This document shows, piece after piece, positions 5,909-11,407 of a stretch of 12,809 bases of DNA. The stretch lies in assembly GCA_964525595.1 (NCBI GenBank), contig CAZGHF010000016.1, forward strand, positions 1-12,809, given 5' to 3'. A program made the translations under genes and the position numbers. This stretch comes from CAZGHF01 sp964525595 (GTDB lineage: Bacteria; Patescibacteriota; Minisyncoccia; UBA6257; GWB1-50-10). A model generated the notes under the pieces. The model worked only from the letters and a program-made list of their open reading frames with translations, was not told the DNA's origin and searched no databases. How positions within the stretch are numbered: the stretch's first letter is position 1; every line of letters begins with the position of its first letter.

Positions 5909-6463
5909 CTAGATGAGACCCTCACTCTGGAGGTAGTCCTCGACGGCACTCCTCATCGCGAGATATCTCTCGGGGATCATCTCGCCCTCCAGGAAGTTCA
6001 GGATCTGAGACCAGGTGACCCAGCGTTCCCGTATCACGCAACGGTAGGGCAGGGATACGAAACGGCCGATCGTCTTCCCGCACTCCCCGTCGACGTGCAG
6101 GGACTGGAATCTCGGCCCGTCCTCCCGCTCGTCGAAGTCGTAGATGCGGAAGCCCTGCGAGGTGTTGACGACGGCAACTGCTTGCTCAAGGAAGGTTCCC
6201 CAGTCGCCTCGAGTCAGGCGCCGGAAGAGTTCCTCATCGGCGCCGATGTGCCCTCGGTAGATTGTCTTCTCCGCCTTCACGACGGAGAGTTCGACTTCCT
6301 GGACCTCGAATCCGGACACATCTTCCACATCCCTGGTGAAGGAAGGCTCCTCGGAGACCTGTGCGATGCCCGGCTCCGGAGACGTGTCAACGTCATCCGT
6401 GTCGGTACAAGCCAGCAGGAATACCGGCAGGAGAACAGCGGTGACAATCAGACTTCTGGCCAT
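5909..6463 (-). CDS. Putative lipoprotein, GC-rich orphan gene
   Basis: A 184-residue secreted lipoprotein by its N terminus: a short basic start, a hydrophobic stretch and the lipobox LLAC with the acylated cysteine at residue 19. A disordered acidic linker (TDTDDVDTSPEPG) follows. The mature part is acidic, with a strand-rich middle (QGFRIYDFDERED) and two cysteines (in GECGK and YRCVI) that could form a disulfide. No family recognised. It is GC-rich (36 of 60 bases at 6001-6060), unlike the AT-rich genes on either side. The ATG at 6463 is the only start in frame, since a TAA lies 4 codons upstream. A TTGACA lies at 6562-6557, but no -10 box sits at a normal distance. Confidence 0.75.
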   Translation of the reverse strand: MARSLIVTAVLLPVFLLACTDTDDVDTSPEPGIAQVSEEPSFTRDVEDVSGFEVQEVELSVVKAEKTIYRGHIGADEELFRRLTRGDWGTFLEQAVAVVNTSQGFRIYDFDEREDGPRFQSLHVDGECGKTIGRFVSLPYRCVIRERWVTWSQILNFLEGEMIPERYLAMRSAVEDYLQSEGLI

Positions 6464-6578
6464 GGCTTTTTAGGTCATCCCTTCCAAGATTCATTCCTGG
6501 AATTTGGACCTCTCCTTTGTAGTTCTACTGTAAGTGATGCACTATATATAATATTTTGTCAAGTTATTAATTTCCCCC

Positions 6579-6671
6579 ACTAGATACACCGAAGGTCCCG
6601 AAGAATTGAGAGACGAAAATTTACCCGTCTACGCCCTCCCCGAAACAGAATTTGTGGTATTGAAGAGGTAG
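6579..6671 (+). pseudogene. Possible 3' remnant of a plus-strand gene
   Basis: Inside an otherwise gene-free spacer, the plus strand reads as about 30 coding-like codons, TRYTEGPEELRDENLPVYAL and then PETEFVVLKR, ending in TAG at 6669-6671. There is no start codon, and the frame closes (TAA) a short way upstream. The mix of charged and hydrophobic residues looks like a real C terminus, and it would be the only plus-strand coding trace in the window. I cannot name the parent family. It may also be a chance open stretch. Confidence 0.25.
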
Positions 6672-6702
6672 GAAGATTTTGGAGTAGTTTTAGTTTGATA
6701 TA

Positions 6703-7512
6703 TTATTTTTCTTCATCTTCCATATCTACAATCTCTGATGTAGGTGGAATAATTTTTCTACGTTTCATAAAATCTTCTTTGGCCTGCTTTACGGCATCGG
6801 GTACAATAAACAAATCGCTAACTAATTCCATAAAGATTTTTTGCAAATCATTTGCATCTTGTTCCGTAAAATCAAGTAGGTCAGGATCCTCGTCTGGATG
6901 TGCGCTCTGATTACCGGTTTCCTTGATAATATAACTGTTTGTCGAGAAATTATCAGAAAGAGTTACTCCATTAAATTGTTCTCCAACTAAAGAGTTAAGC
7001 TCATTAGCTAATGTACTTGGTTTTGCGCCAAGAATATCTCTTGTAATTACTTGTAAAGCTCTCCTGAACATTGCCGCCGCAGCAATATAAGCGTTTGCGT
7101 CCATTGCACGGACCGCCTGACGATATGCAACACGGAGAGTTGAGGGGTCTTCTGGGAGTTGATCAATATCCTCAAGACCTTCACCTGGTAAAGAAGTCAC
7201 TTTGTAATATCTTTTGACCCAGCTTTCTTCACCTCCCTCATCTTTTTCGAGGTCTTCAGTATGAAAGACAATCCAGATTTTAAAAAGTTTACAAACGGGA
7301 CAATGGAAAGATATGGAGTATGGATGACTAAAGGAAGGCCCATCGTAACGGGTATTTCTGTGACTAATAGTCATTTCTGTTACAAAAAAACCACGAGTTA
7401 CACCACATTCCGAGCAGTGCAAATCCCAATGAGCATCATCTATTCTCTTATCTGTTATTTCGGGATAGGTTTCTTTTATATATTTAATTTGAGTTTCTTG
7501 GTCAATAAACAT
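6703..7512 (-). CDS. DUF4145 protein with N-terminal zinc-ribbon-like motif
   Basis: A 269-residue soluble protein. Residues 32-75 hold two CxxC pairs, C33/C36 (HCSECG) and C71/C74 (HCPVC), spaced like a zinc ribbon. The second half (about 125-250) matches the DUF4145 pattern. It has the helix AYRQAVRAMDANAYIAAAAM then FRRALQVITRDILGA, a variable loop, then IIKETGNQSAHPDED with the conserved GNxxAH-type turn and a long C-terminal helix. The C-terminal tail is basic then acidic. DUF4145 domains occur alone and fused to restriction endonuclease subunits, so a defence role is possible but unproven. A TATAAT box lies at 7541-7536, 23 nt before the ATG, and a promoter copy at 7611-7651 lies further upstream. 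No Shine-Dalgarno. Confidence 0.85.
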   Translation of the reverse strand: MFIDQETQIKYIKETYPEITDKRIDDAHWDLHCSECGVTRGFFVTEMTISHRNTRYDGPSFSHPYSISFHCPVCKLFKIWIVFHTEDLEKDEGGEESWVKRYYKVTSLPGEGLEDIDQLPEDPSTLRVAYRQAVRAMDANAYIAAAAMFRRALQVITRDILGAKPSTLANELNSLVGEQFNGVTLSDNFSTNSYIIKETGNQSAHPDEDPDLLDFTEQDANDLQKIFMELVSDLFIVPDAVKQAKEDFMKRRKIIPPTSEIVDMEDEEK

Positions 7513-7864
7513 ATTTTAAATTTTAAATTGAGCCAATTATATCGCATTTCTCCAACTGGCGAGGGTACAAAAATCTCATTACTCGTTCACTAGTTAGTTC
7601 GCCCCACTTTAAAACAATAACCCCGCTTAACGGAGCTGTAAAGTAAAAATCGTGACTCGCTTGCTCTTTAAAACTTCTCTTTACGGAGAATCAGGTGGTT
7701 ATACCGCTCTAATATTCAGAGATATAGGCGATTCTAATCTTTTTGAGTATTCTTAAGCTATGCACGGCGAATACATTTATTTAGATGAAAAGACAATCAG
7801 ACTTTAAGTAATTGTTTTAGAGGATAATTTTGCCTGTATCTAAATTTGTAATTTTATTAGTTTT
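7513..7864. other. 352-bp spacer: promoter copy and structured segment, no gene
   Basis: No ORF here looks real. The spacer holds the DUF4145 -10 box (7536-7541), the degenerate second copy of the DUF2188 promoter (7611-7651), and a foldable segment at 7687-7735. That segment has outer arms AGAATC/GATTCT enclosing CTCT-AATATTC-AGAG and GGT/ACC hairpins. Further on, GTATTC and GAATAC form another short inverted pair around 7746-7773. Nothing resembling a T-rich terminator follows the upstream gene at 7865. Confidence 0.55.
7611..7651 (-). repeat. Promoter repeat, copy 1 (upstream of the DUF4145 gene)
   Basis: Matches 9405-9445 at 38 of 41 positions. On the minus strand it contains TTTACA (7642-7637), 17 bp, TATTGT (7619-7614). 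It is followed by GTGGGGCGAACTAA, which resembles the first codons of the DUF2188 gene (ATGGCGAACTAT) but soon stops. This is a promoter whose original gene has been lost or replaced; it now points toward the DUF4145 gene about 100 bp away. Confidence 0.75.
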
Positions 7865-8422
7865 TTAAGTACATTTTATTTCGCCAGACCCACCTTTCCT
7901 ATCTTTAATAAGAGAATTAAAGCTCTGCCTAATAAGGAGGCTTTCAGAGAGCCCTATATATTGAGATGTTTTCAAGAGCGTAGCTAATCTGCATACATCT
8001 GAGGCACATAGTCTTCCCCCAGTAGATGCCTTACCATCTCTTCGAAGAGCTACCAACACGTCTTTATCCAATTTTTCTGGATTTCTATTTATTACGACCA
8101 TACTGTCACTTGTTAAAAGCGAAGAATAATGTTTTATATAATCTAAAAACAAAGTTTCTGCCAGGGGTCCTTTGAGTGTAATTCTTGTACCGTCTGAAAC
8201 TCTATGCACTTCCTTCCTAAAAGAATAGAAAAAGCGCCTATAATTTCTATCTATACAGTCGTTAAAAAAATCTATGATTACCTGAAGCGATCTATAAACC
8301 CTGGAAGTTACTGTGTAAAACAGCAACTCCTCATTTTTTGTTTCGCCTACTATAATAATAAAATGCCCCAATGGAGTTGGGGCATTTCGCGTATCAATTA
8401 TATCTCCAAACTCGTAAGCCAT
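7865..8422 (-). CDS. Unrecognised partner of a Panacea protein, candidate toxin
   Basis: A 185-residue protein I cannot place by name. It starts with a strand-rich segment (YEFGDIIDTRNAPTPLGHFI, then IIVGETKNEELLFYTVTSRVY). This loosely recalls the SH3-like barrel opening of PemK/MazF-type toxins (GDI near the start, then hydrophobic strands), but the family's later motifs are not evident. A helical middle and a Lys/Arg-rich C terminus follow (VALRRDGKASTGGR, LIKDRKGGSGEIKCT). No membrane helix. It starts 6 nt after the stop of the Panacea-like gene, has no Shine-Dalgarno, and is probably cotranscribed and reached by translational coupling. Known Panacea antitoxins pair with varied toxins, so the position makes it a toxin candidate. 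A terminator-like hairpin covers codons 12-21. Confidence 0.7.
   Translation of the reverse strand: MAYEFGDIIDTRNAPTPLGHFIIIVGETKNEELLFYTVTSRVYRSLQVIIDFFNDCIDRNYRRFFYSFRKEVHRVSDGTRITLKGPLAETLFLDYIKHYSSLLTSDSMVVINRNPEKLDKDVLVALRRDGKASTGGRLCASDVCRLATLLKTSQYIGLSESLLIRQSFNSLIKDRKGGSGEIKCT
8351..8387 (-). terminator. Terminator-like hairpin inside the candidate toxin ORF
   Basis: On the minus strand AAATGCCCCAA (8387-8377), loop CTCCA, TTGGGGCATTT (8371-8361): an 11-bp perfect stem, followed by TATTATTATA. It encodes part of residues 12-21 (around NAPTPLGH). Perfect stems of this length with a T-rich tail are rare inside coding sequence. It could act as an attenuator that lets more antitoxin than toxin mRNA be made. 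Confidence 0.6.
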
Positions 8423-8428
8423 AGTTAG

Positions 8429-8953
8429 TTAGTAATTAAATGACGGTAGTATCTCTTTTATATCCAACTCATCTGCAAGTTCATACGATATCACGGTATT
8501 TCTACTGGTCAAACGCCAAGGTTTTTCCTTGTGTGTTTTTCTTGATAAAGTTTTCGCTCTTGTGTTCTCGAATGTTTTTGCCAAGTTTTTCATTAGTTCA
8601 AGCTCAAAGTTGGAAAGTTTTCTTAGGTTATAATTTTTATTCGTGCTTGTAACACGCTTTCCATTCTCATCAACGTCTGGCTGCAATTTAATATAAGCTC
8701 TCAGTTGGGATCTACATTTAGGACCCATTAAACCTTTAGCTGTTAGTAAATCAATTTCATTTTTTATTGCTATTGGCACAGGACCATAGGGCAATTTTAA
8801 GTAAATATCATTCGTAATAGGTGCTCCCCTTATTTTGTAGGATATAAAATCAAAATAATAAAAAAGCTTCAATAGCTTAGTGACATACAAATCTTTAGTG
8901 TTTTCTGCAAAATATGAGGAAATAATTCCAATTTTCTCAAAGTCAATCTTCAT
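8429..8953 (-). CDS. Panacea (DUF4065/SocA-like) domain protein, probable antitoxin
   Basis: A 174-residue soluble protein. Residues 20-70 show the Panacea pattern: a helix ending in YVTKLLKLFYYFDFISYK, then GAPITNDIYLKLPYGPVP, with the diagnostic YGPVP turn at 56-60, and IKNEIDLLTAKGL after it. The C-terminal half is less typical and basic (KTHKEKPWR), consistent with nucleic-acid or partner binding. Panacea domains act as antitoxins for several unrelated toxins, and here it is the first gene of a two-gene unit with an unknown partner 6 nt downstream. Transcription probably starts at or next to the ATG: TATAAT at 8966-8961 is 7 nt upstream and is preceded by the extended -10 TG. A palindrome at 8980-8993 could be its operator. 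Very AT-rich (16 GC of 60 at 8581-8640). Confidence 0.85.
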   Translation of the reverse strand: MKIDFEKIGIISSYFAENTKDLYVTKLLKLFYYFDFISYKIRGAPITNDIYLKLPYGPVPIAIKNEIDLLTAKGLMGPKCRSQLRAYIKLQPDVDENGKRVTSTNKNYNLRKLSNFELELMKNLAKTFENTRAKTLSRKTHKEKPWRLTSRNTVISYELADELDIKEILPSFNY

Positions 8954-8960
8954 TACTATT

Positions 8961-8993
8961 ATTATAACAGTTATGGCAGGTGCTTTTAAGCAC
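8961..8993 (-). promoter_or_regulatory. Leaderless promoter with palindrome, Panacea operon
   Basis: Minus strand TGTTATAAT gives an extended -10 with a perfect TATAAT (8966-8961), 7 nt before the ATG. GTGCTT/AAGCAC (8980-8993) is a 6-bp inverted repeat with a 2-bp centre that lies over the -35 region. This is the place expected for autorepression by a toxin-antitoxin complex. There is no good -35 hexamer. Confidence 0.6.
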
Positions 8994-9012
8994 TGGTGTT
9001 GATAAGTTTCAT
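8986..9012 (-). CDS. 8-codon ORF with a strong Shine-Dalgarno
   Basis: AAGGAG (9026-9021) sits 8 nt from an ATG (9012-9010) that opens MKLINTSA, ending in TAA at 8988-8986. The TAA falls inside the palindrome that overlaps the Panacea promoter. It may be a leader peptide for the toxin-antitoxin operon, or the stub of a gene cut off when the present operon was inserted. I found no convincing promoter for it. It is the only strong Shine-Dalgarno in this AT-rich block. Confidence 0.3.
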   Translation of the reverse strand: MKLINTSA

Positions 9013-9158
9013 TACCTTTTCTCCTTAAATAAGACTCGAACTATTTTAATCTCTCGATCTTTTGATTGTATTTACTCTAAGTCTATCAAAATGTGTTACA
9101 CAGAAAATCCCCCCTACGGACAATTTGTCGCTTTCCTGAATCCGGCCGTCTTAATATT

Positions 9159-9401
9159 TTAATGTTTCTTATCTCTTGGCGGAAAAGGGTCATTACCCGG
9201 TGGCACAGTATCACTGTCGCGGATTCTTCCGTCGAGTCCATGAATCCGAACTTCACCGCCACCACTGTTCGCAGAAAATTGCTTGGCTGCTTTTTCAGCT
9301 TCAGCTTGAGTGTTGTAATAACCACTTACCCTATCAGAGCCCTCTTTCTTTACTGCCCACTTTCCAAGATTTTTTATTTTTACAACGTGATAGTTCGCCA
9401 T
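9159..9401 (-). CDS. DUF2188 family protein
   Basis: An 80-residue, full-length DUF2188 protein. Landmarks in order: YHVVKIKNLGKWAVKKEGSD (residues 4-23), TQAEAEKAAKQFSANSGGGE (31-50), and the family hallmark VRIHGLDGRIRDSDT then PPGNDPFPPRDKKH at the C terminus. The fold is a small alpha/beta domain. The biochemical role of the family is not known. The start is set by MANYHVV, which aligns with family N termini. Its promoter (TTTACA, 17 bp, TATTGT) ends 6 nt before the ATG, so the mRNA is probably leaderless. It is a single-gene unit between the envelope operon and the Panacea operon. Confidence 0.92.
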   Translation of the reverse strand: MANYHVVKIKNLGKWAVKKEGSDRVSGYYNTQAEAEKAAKQFSANSGGGEVRIHGLDGRIRDSDTVPPGNDPFPPRDKKH

Positions 9402-9404
9402 ACA

Positions 9405-9445
9405 AAAACAATAACCCCACTTAACGGCACTGTAAAGTAAAAATC
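9405..9445 (-). repeat. Promoter repeat, copy 2 (DUF2188 promoter)
   Basis: Minus strand TTTACA (9436-9431), 17 bp, TATTGT (9413-9408), then 6 nt and the ATG. Matches 7611-7651 at 38 of 41 positions, including the spacer. A small stem around CCG-TTAAG-TGG lies in the spacer region. Confidence 0.7.
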
Positions 9446-9475
9446 ACGGTCCCACTGGATACGTTAGAACCTGTT

Positions 9476-9682
9476 TTATTCAGATTTATTCTTGGCTAAT
9501 CTCGTTGTCACTATAGGTCCTATTATCATTGCAACTATTGCTCCTACTATGACCCTAAGCATTATAAAAAGAACCACTGAATCTGTTTGAGGTGATAATA
9601 TCCAAAAACCAACTATGGCAATTAATCCTCCGGCAATCCCCCCGAAAATTCCCCATCTTAACCGATTGTTCAATTTTTTCAT
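9476..9682 (-). CDS. Small two-helix membrane protein
   Basis: A 68-residue protein with two hydrophobic segments, about residues 10-29 (WGIFGGIAGGLIAIVGFWIL) and 37-59 (VLFIMLRVIVGAIVAMIIGPIV). A basic N terminus (MKKLNNRLR) and a short basic C-terminal tail give both ends a cytoplasmic topology. Glycine-rich helices suggest packing with a partner. It starts 26 nt after the stop of the Gmad2 gene, probably as the last gene of the envelope operon. No Shine-Dalgarno is obvious. GGGG-ATTTTATG-CCCC in the gap can form a small stem. No specific function can be assigned. Confidence 0.75.
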   Translation of the reverse strand: MKKLNNRLRWGIFGGIAGGLIAIVGFWILSPQTDSVVLFIMLRVIVGAIVAMIIGPIVTTRLAKNKSE

Positions 9683-9708
9683 ATAAAATGTGGGGCATAA
9701 AATCCCCT

Positions 9709-10311
9709 TTAAAAAGATATTGGAATCTCAAGCGCATCATCATGTTCTGGTAATCCGGAAGGATTATCCTTTCTTAAAATTAAGATTCCGTTATCACCAT
9801 AGTTTGGTTTTTCAAATTCCAAAGTCCCTTTAAACTGCACGAACTCTTCTGTCATCCACTCACTTTGTGCCGTTAAAAAACTTTCAGCAATAATCCTGCC
9901 GTCCCAATCAGTAAGCACGACCGGAAAATCTCCTTCAAAAAACCAATTCCCTCTTGCCTCTCCTTCAATCACAAAAGGACTATTTATGGTTTGATTAGGA
10001 CGAGGCGTACTAATCCGAATAATATCTATCTTTTCCAATTCATTGCCTATGTTTTCAACGTATACTTTGTCAGCATGACCGCACTGTCTCGGGTAACTTT
10101 CCATAATCGGATTACCGGCGGCAACGCATTCTTCAAAATTACTGACTTTGACCTCGCCGCACTGTTTGGTGGGCATCGGTGCACTTGGAACACCATGTTT
10201 TATCCATTCGCCATCCACGCACATCCAATCGTCTTCAGAACCACCTATAACGAACCTCAAAAAACCCCAAGCAAACAGAACTATTAAAATAATTAAAAAA
10301 ATCTTTTTCAT
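9709..10311 (-). CDS. Membrane-anchored Gmad2-domain envelope protein
   Basis: A 200-residue protein. Residues 1-22 form a signal-anchor (KKIFLIILIVLFAWGFLRFVI). A Cys-containing segment follows with four cysteines (31, 51, 62, 77), including NFEECVAAGNPIMESYPRQC, a motif often found ahead of Gmad2 in CPR proteins. Residues about 98-200 are a Gmad2 immunoglobulin-like domain: IRISTPRPNQTINSPFVIEG, ARGNWFFEGDFPVVL, DGRI, EWMTEEFVQFKG and NPSGLPEHDDALEIPISF. Gmad2 domains are extracellular and thought to aid adhesion or spore/envelope functions. Binding partners here are unknown. It begins 12 nt after the upstream propeller gene and likely uses that gene's GGGGAGAG or the AGAAG near 10317 as ribosome-binding site. 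Confidence 0.92.
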   Translation of the reverse strand: MKKIFLIILIVLFAWGFLRFVIGGSEDDWMCVDGEWIKHGVPSAPMPTKQCGEVKVSNFEECVAAGNPIMESYPRQCGHADKVYVENIGNELEKIDIIRISTPRPNQTINSPFVIEGEARGNWFFEGDFPVVLTDWDGRIIAESFLTAQSEWMTEEFVQFKGTLEFEKPNYGDNGILILRKDNPSGLPEHDDALEIPISF

Positions 10312-10323
10312 GCTTCTAAATGA

Positions 10324-11403
10324 TTACTCTCCCCAAGAAAATGTAATGATATTTTGCGGTCCATCTATCATTTTTCTAACGGCTACTACTTTAATACCAC
10401 CTTTATCCCAAGCAGGATCAAGATAAAACGATACGGGAATGCCAAAAGAATCCTTCGGAGGATCAATCATGTACCTAGGATTAGTTCCATCAGAATTTAC
10501 AATAAACATCTCCGGAATCTTCCTTTCCTGAAGCGGATTTTTCATGAATAAAATCTCATTATTCTTATTCCATGCTCGCTGGAATATCCACTGGTAACTG
10601 TCTCCCGACGCATATATCTTATGTTTGTTTGAACCATCTGAATTCATAGTCCAGATTTCATTTGTTGCCGTTGGCAATCTTCCTAAGGAGGTGTTCCAGA
10701 CAGGTCCTTTGGCATAAACAATTTTTGAACCATCATAACTAAAAGACGGCAAGGAGCACTCTCCGTCTACAGAAGTAGTAAGCTGAGTTTTTCCGCTACC
10801 ATCAGCATTCATTATCCAGATTAATGGTTTTCCGGCTCCGTAATAGGTGTATATAATTTTTGTTCCATCTGGATTCCAAGCAGGCTGAGAACTGCTATAT
10901 CCGGTTGTCAATTGAGTAATATCCCCTCCATTGGAGTTCATAGTATAAATCTGTCCGTTCATCTCGTAAGCTATTTTATCTCCTACGGGACTCCATGATG
11001 GATCAAATCCCGGACCGATTTCCTTGAGCCCGCTTCCATCAGCATTAATTAAGTACAATGTTGGTGTCTCTCCTCCCTTAATGCAAAAAACAATTTGAGT
11101 TCCATCGTGGTTCCAGTCGGGATCAGCAATGAGATCGTCTAAAAAAGTAATCTGGGCAATGGCCTGGGCGGGCTCCTTTTCTTCTTCGGACACTTCCCCG
11201 TCCTTCTTTTCTGGAATCACTATTTCTTCTTCCCCCTCTTCGGATAAAACCGCTTGGTCTTCTGGAACTTTTTTTTCTTCAGTAATTTCCTCCTCGGTTC
11301 TCTCTTTTTCAGTTTCGGGAGCAGGGATATTTTTCCAAACAAAAAATCCTCCTACACCTAAACCGATTAAAATTATTAAAATAACTAAGGTTTTTGTTTT
11401 CAT
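10324..11403 (-). CDS. Membrane-anchored PD40/TolB-like propeller protein, paralog A
   Basis: A 359-residue protein with an N-terminal anchor (TLVILIILIGLGVGGFFVW, residues 5-23). A Glu/Lys-rich, probably disordered linker runs to about residue 90, followed by a six-bladed propeller of PD40 repeats. Each blade has a W-x-x-D/G-x-x-I motif followed by a MNxDGS-type strand (for example PAWNPDGTKIIY, IWIMNADGSGKTQLT). TolB-type propellers bind proteins or carbohydrates outside the membrane; the ligand here is unknown. The start at 11403 is preferred to 11448 because it aligns with paralog B and lies 4 nt after that gene's stop. The stop-proximal GGGGAGAG of the previous gene serves as Shine-Dalgarno. 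In-frame sequence upstream of 11403 overlaps the neighbour gene. Confidence 0.92.
   Translation of the reverse strand: MKTKTLVILIILIGLGVGGFFVWKNIPAPETEKERTEEEITEEKKVPEDQAVLSEEGEEEIVIPEKKDGEVSEEEKEPAQAIAQITFLDDLIADPDWNHDGTQIVFCIKGGETPTLYLINADGSGLKEIGPGFDPSWSPVGDKIAYEMNGQIYTMNSNGGDITQLTTGYSSSQPAWNPDGTKIIYTYYGAGKPLIWIMNADGSGKTQLTTSVDGECSLPSFSYDGSKIVYAKGPVWNTSLGRLPTATNEIWTMNSDGSNKHKIYASGDSYQWIFQRAWNKNNEILFMKNPLQERKIPEMFIVNSDGTNPRYMIDPPKDSFGIPVSFYLDPAWDKGGIKVVAVRKMIDGPQNIITFSWGE
11259..11403 (-). repeat. 145-nt N-terminal duplication, copy in paralog A
   Basis: Codes for the anchor and first part of the linker. It is the same length as 12367-12511 with only a few differences (for example ACAAAAACC against AGCAAGAAAACC near the start). 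The two propeller domains themselves differ much more. This points to recent gene conversion or selection on the anchor. Confidence 0.8.
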
Positions 11404-11407
11404 GCTT

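Noticed and set aside
6534..6562. TTGACA upstream of the lipoprotein gene as a full promoter
   Set aside because: The -35 is perfect, but the hexamer 17 bp away is CATCAC. The nearest TATAGT is only 10 bp away. Not listed as a promoter.
6095..6583. Long plus-strand frame opposite the lipoprotein gene
   Set aside because: Antisense shadow of a GC-rich gene; no ribosome-binding site, and no recognisable domain, while the minus strand has a lipobox and terminator.
7675..7745. tRNA-like spacing of AGGTGGTTA and GATTCTAATC
   Set aside because: No acceptor stem pairs, the D-stem does not close, and the anticodon loop lacks U33. It is not a tRNA gene; at most a chance resemblance.
9093..9440. Overlapping plus-strand frames across the DUF2188 gene
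   Set aside because: The minus-strand frame has an unmistakable DUF2188 C-terminal motif, so the plus-strand frames are shadows.
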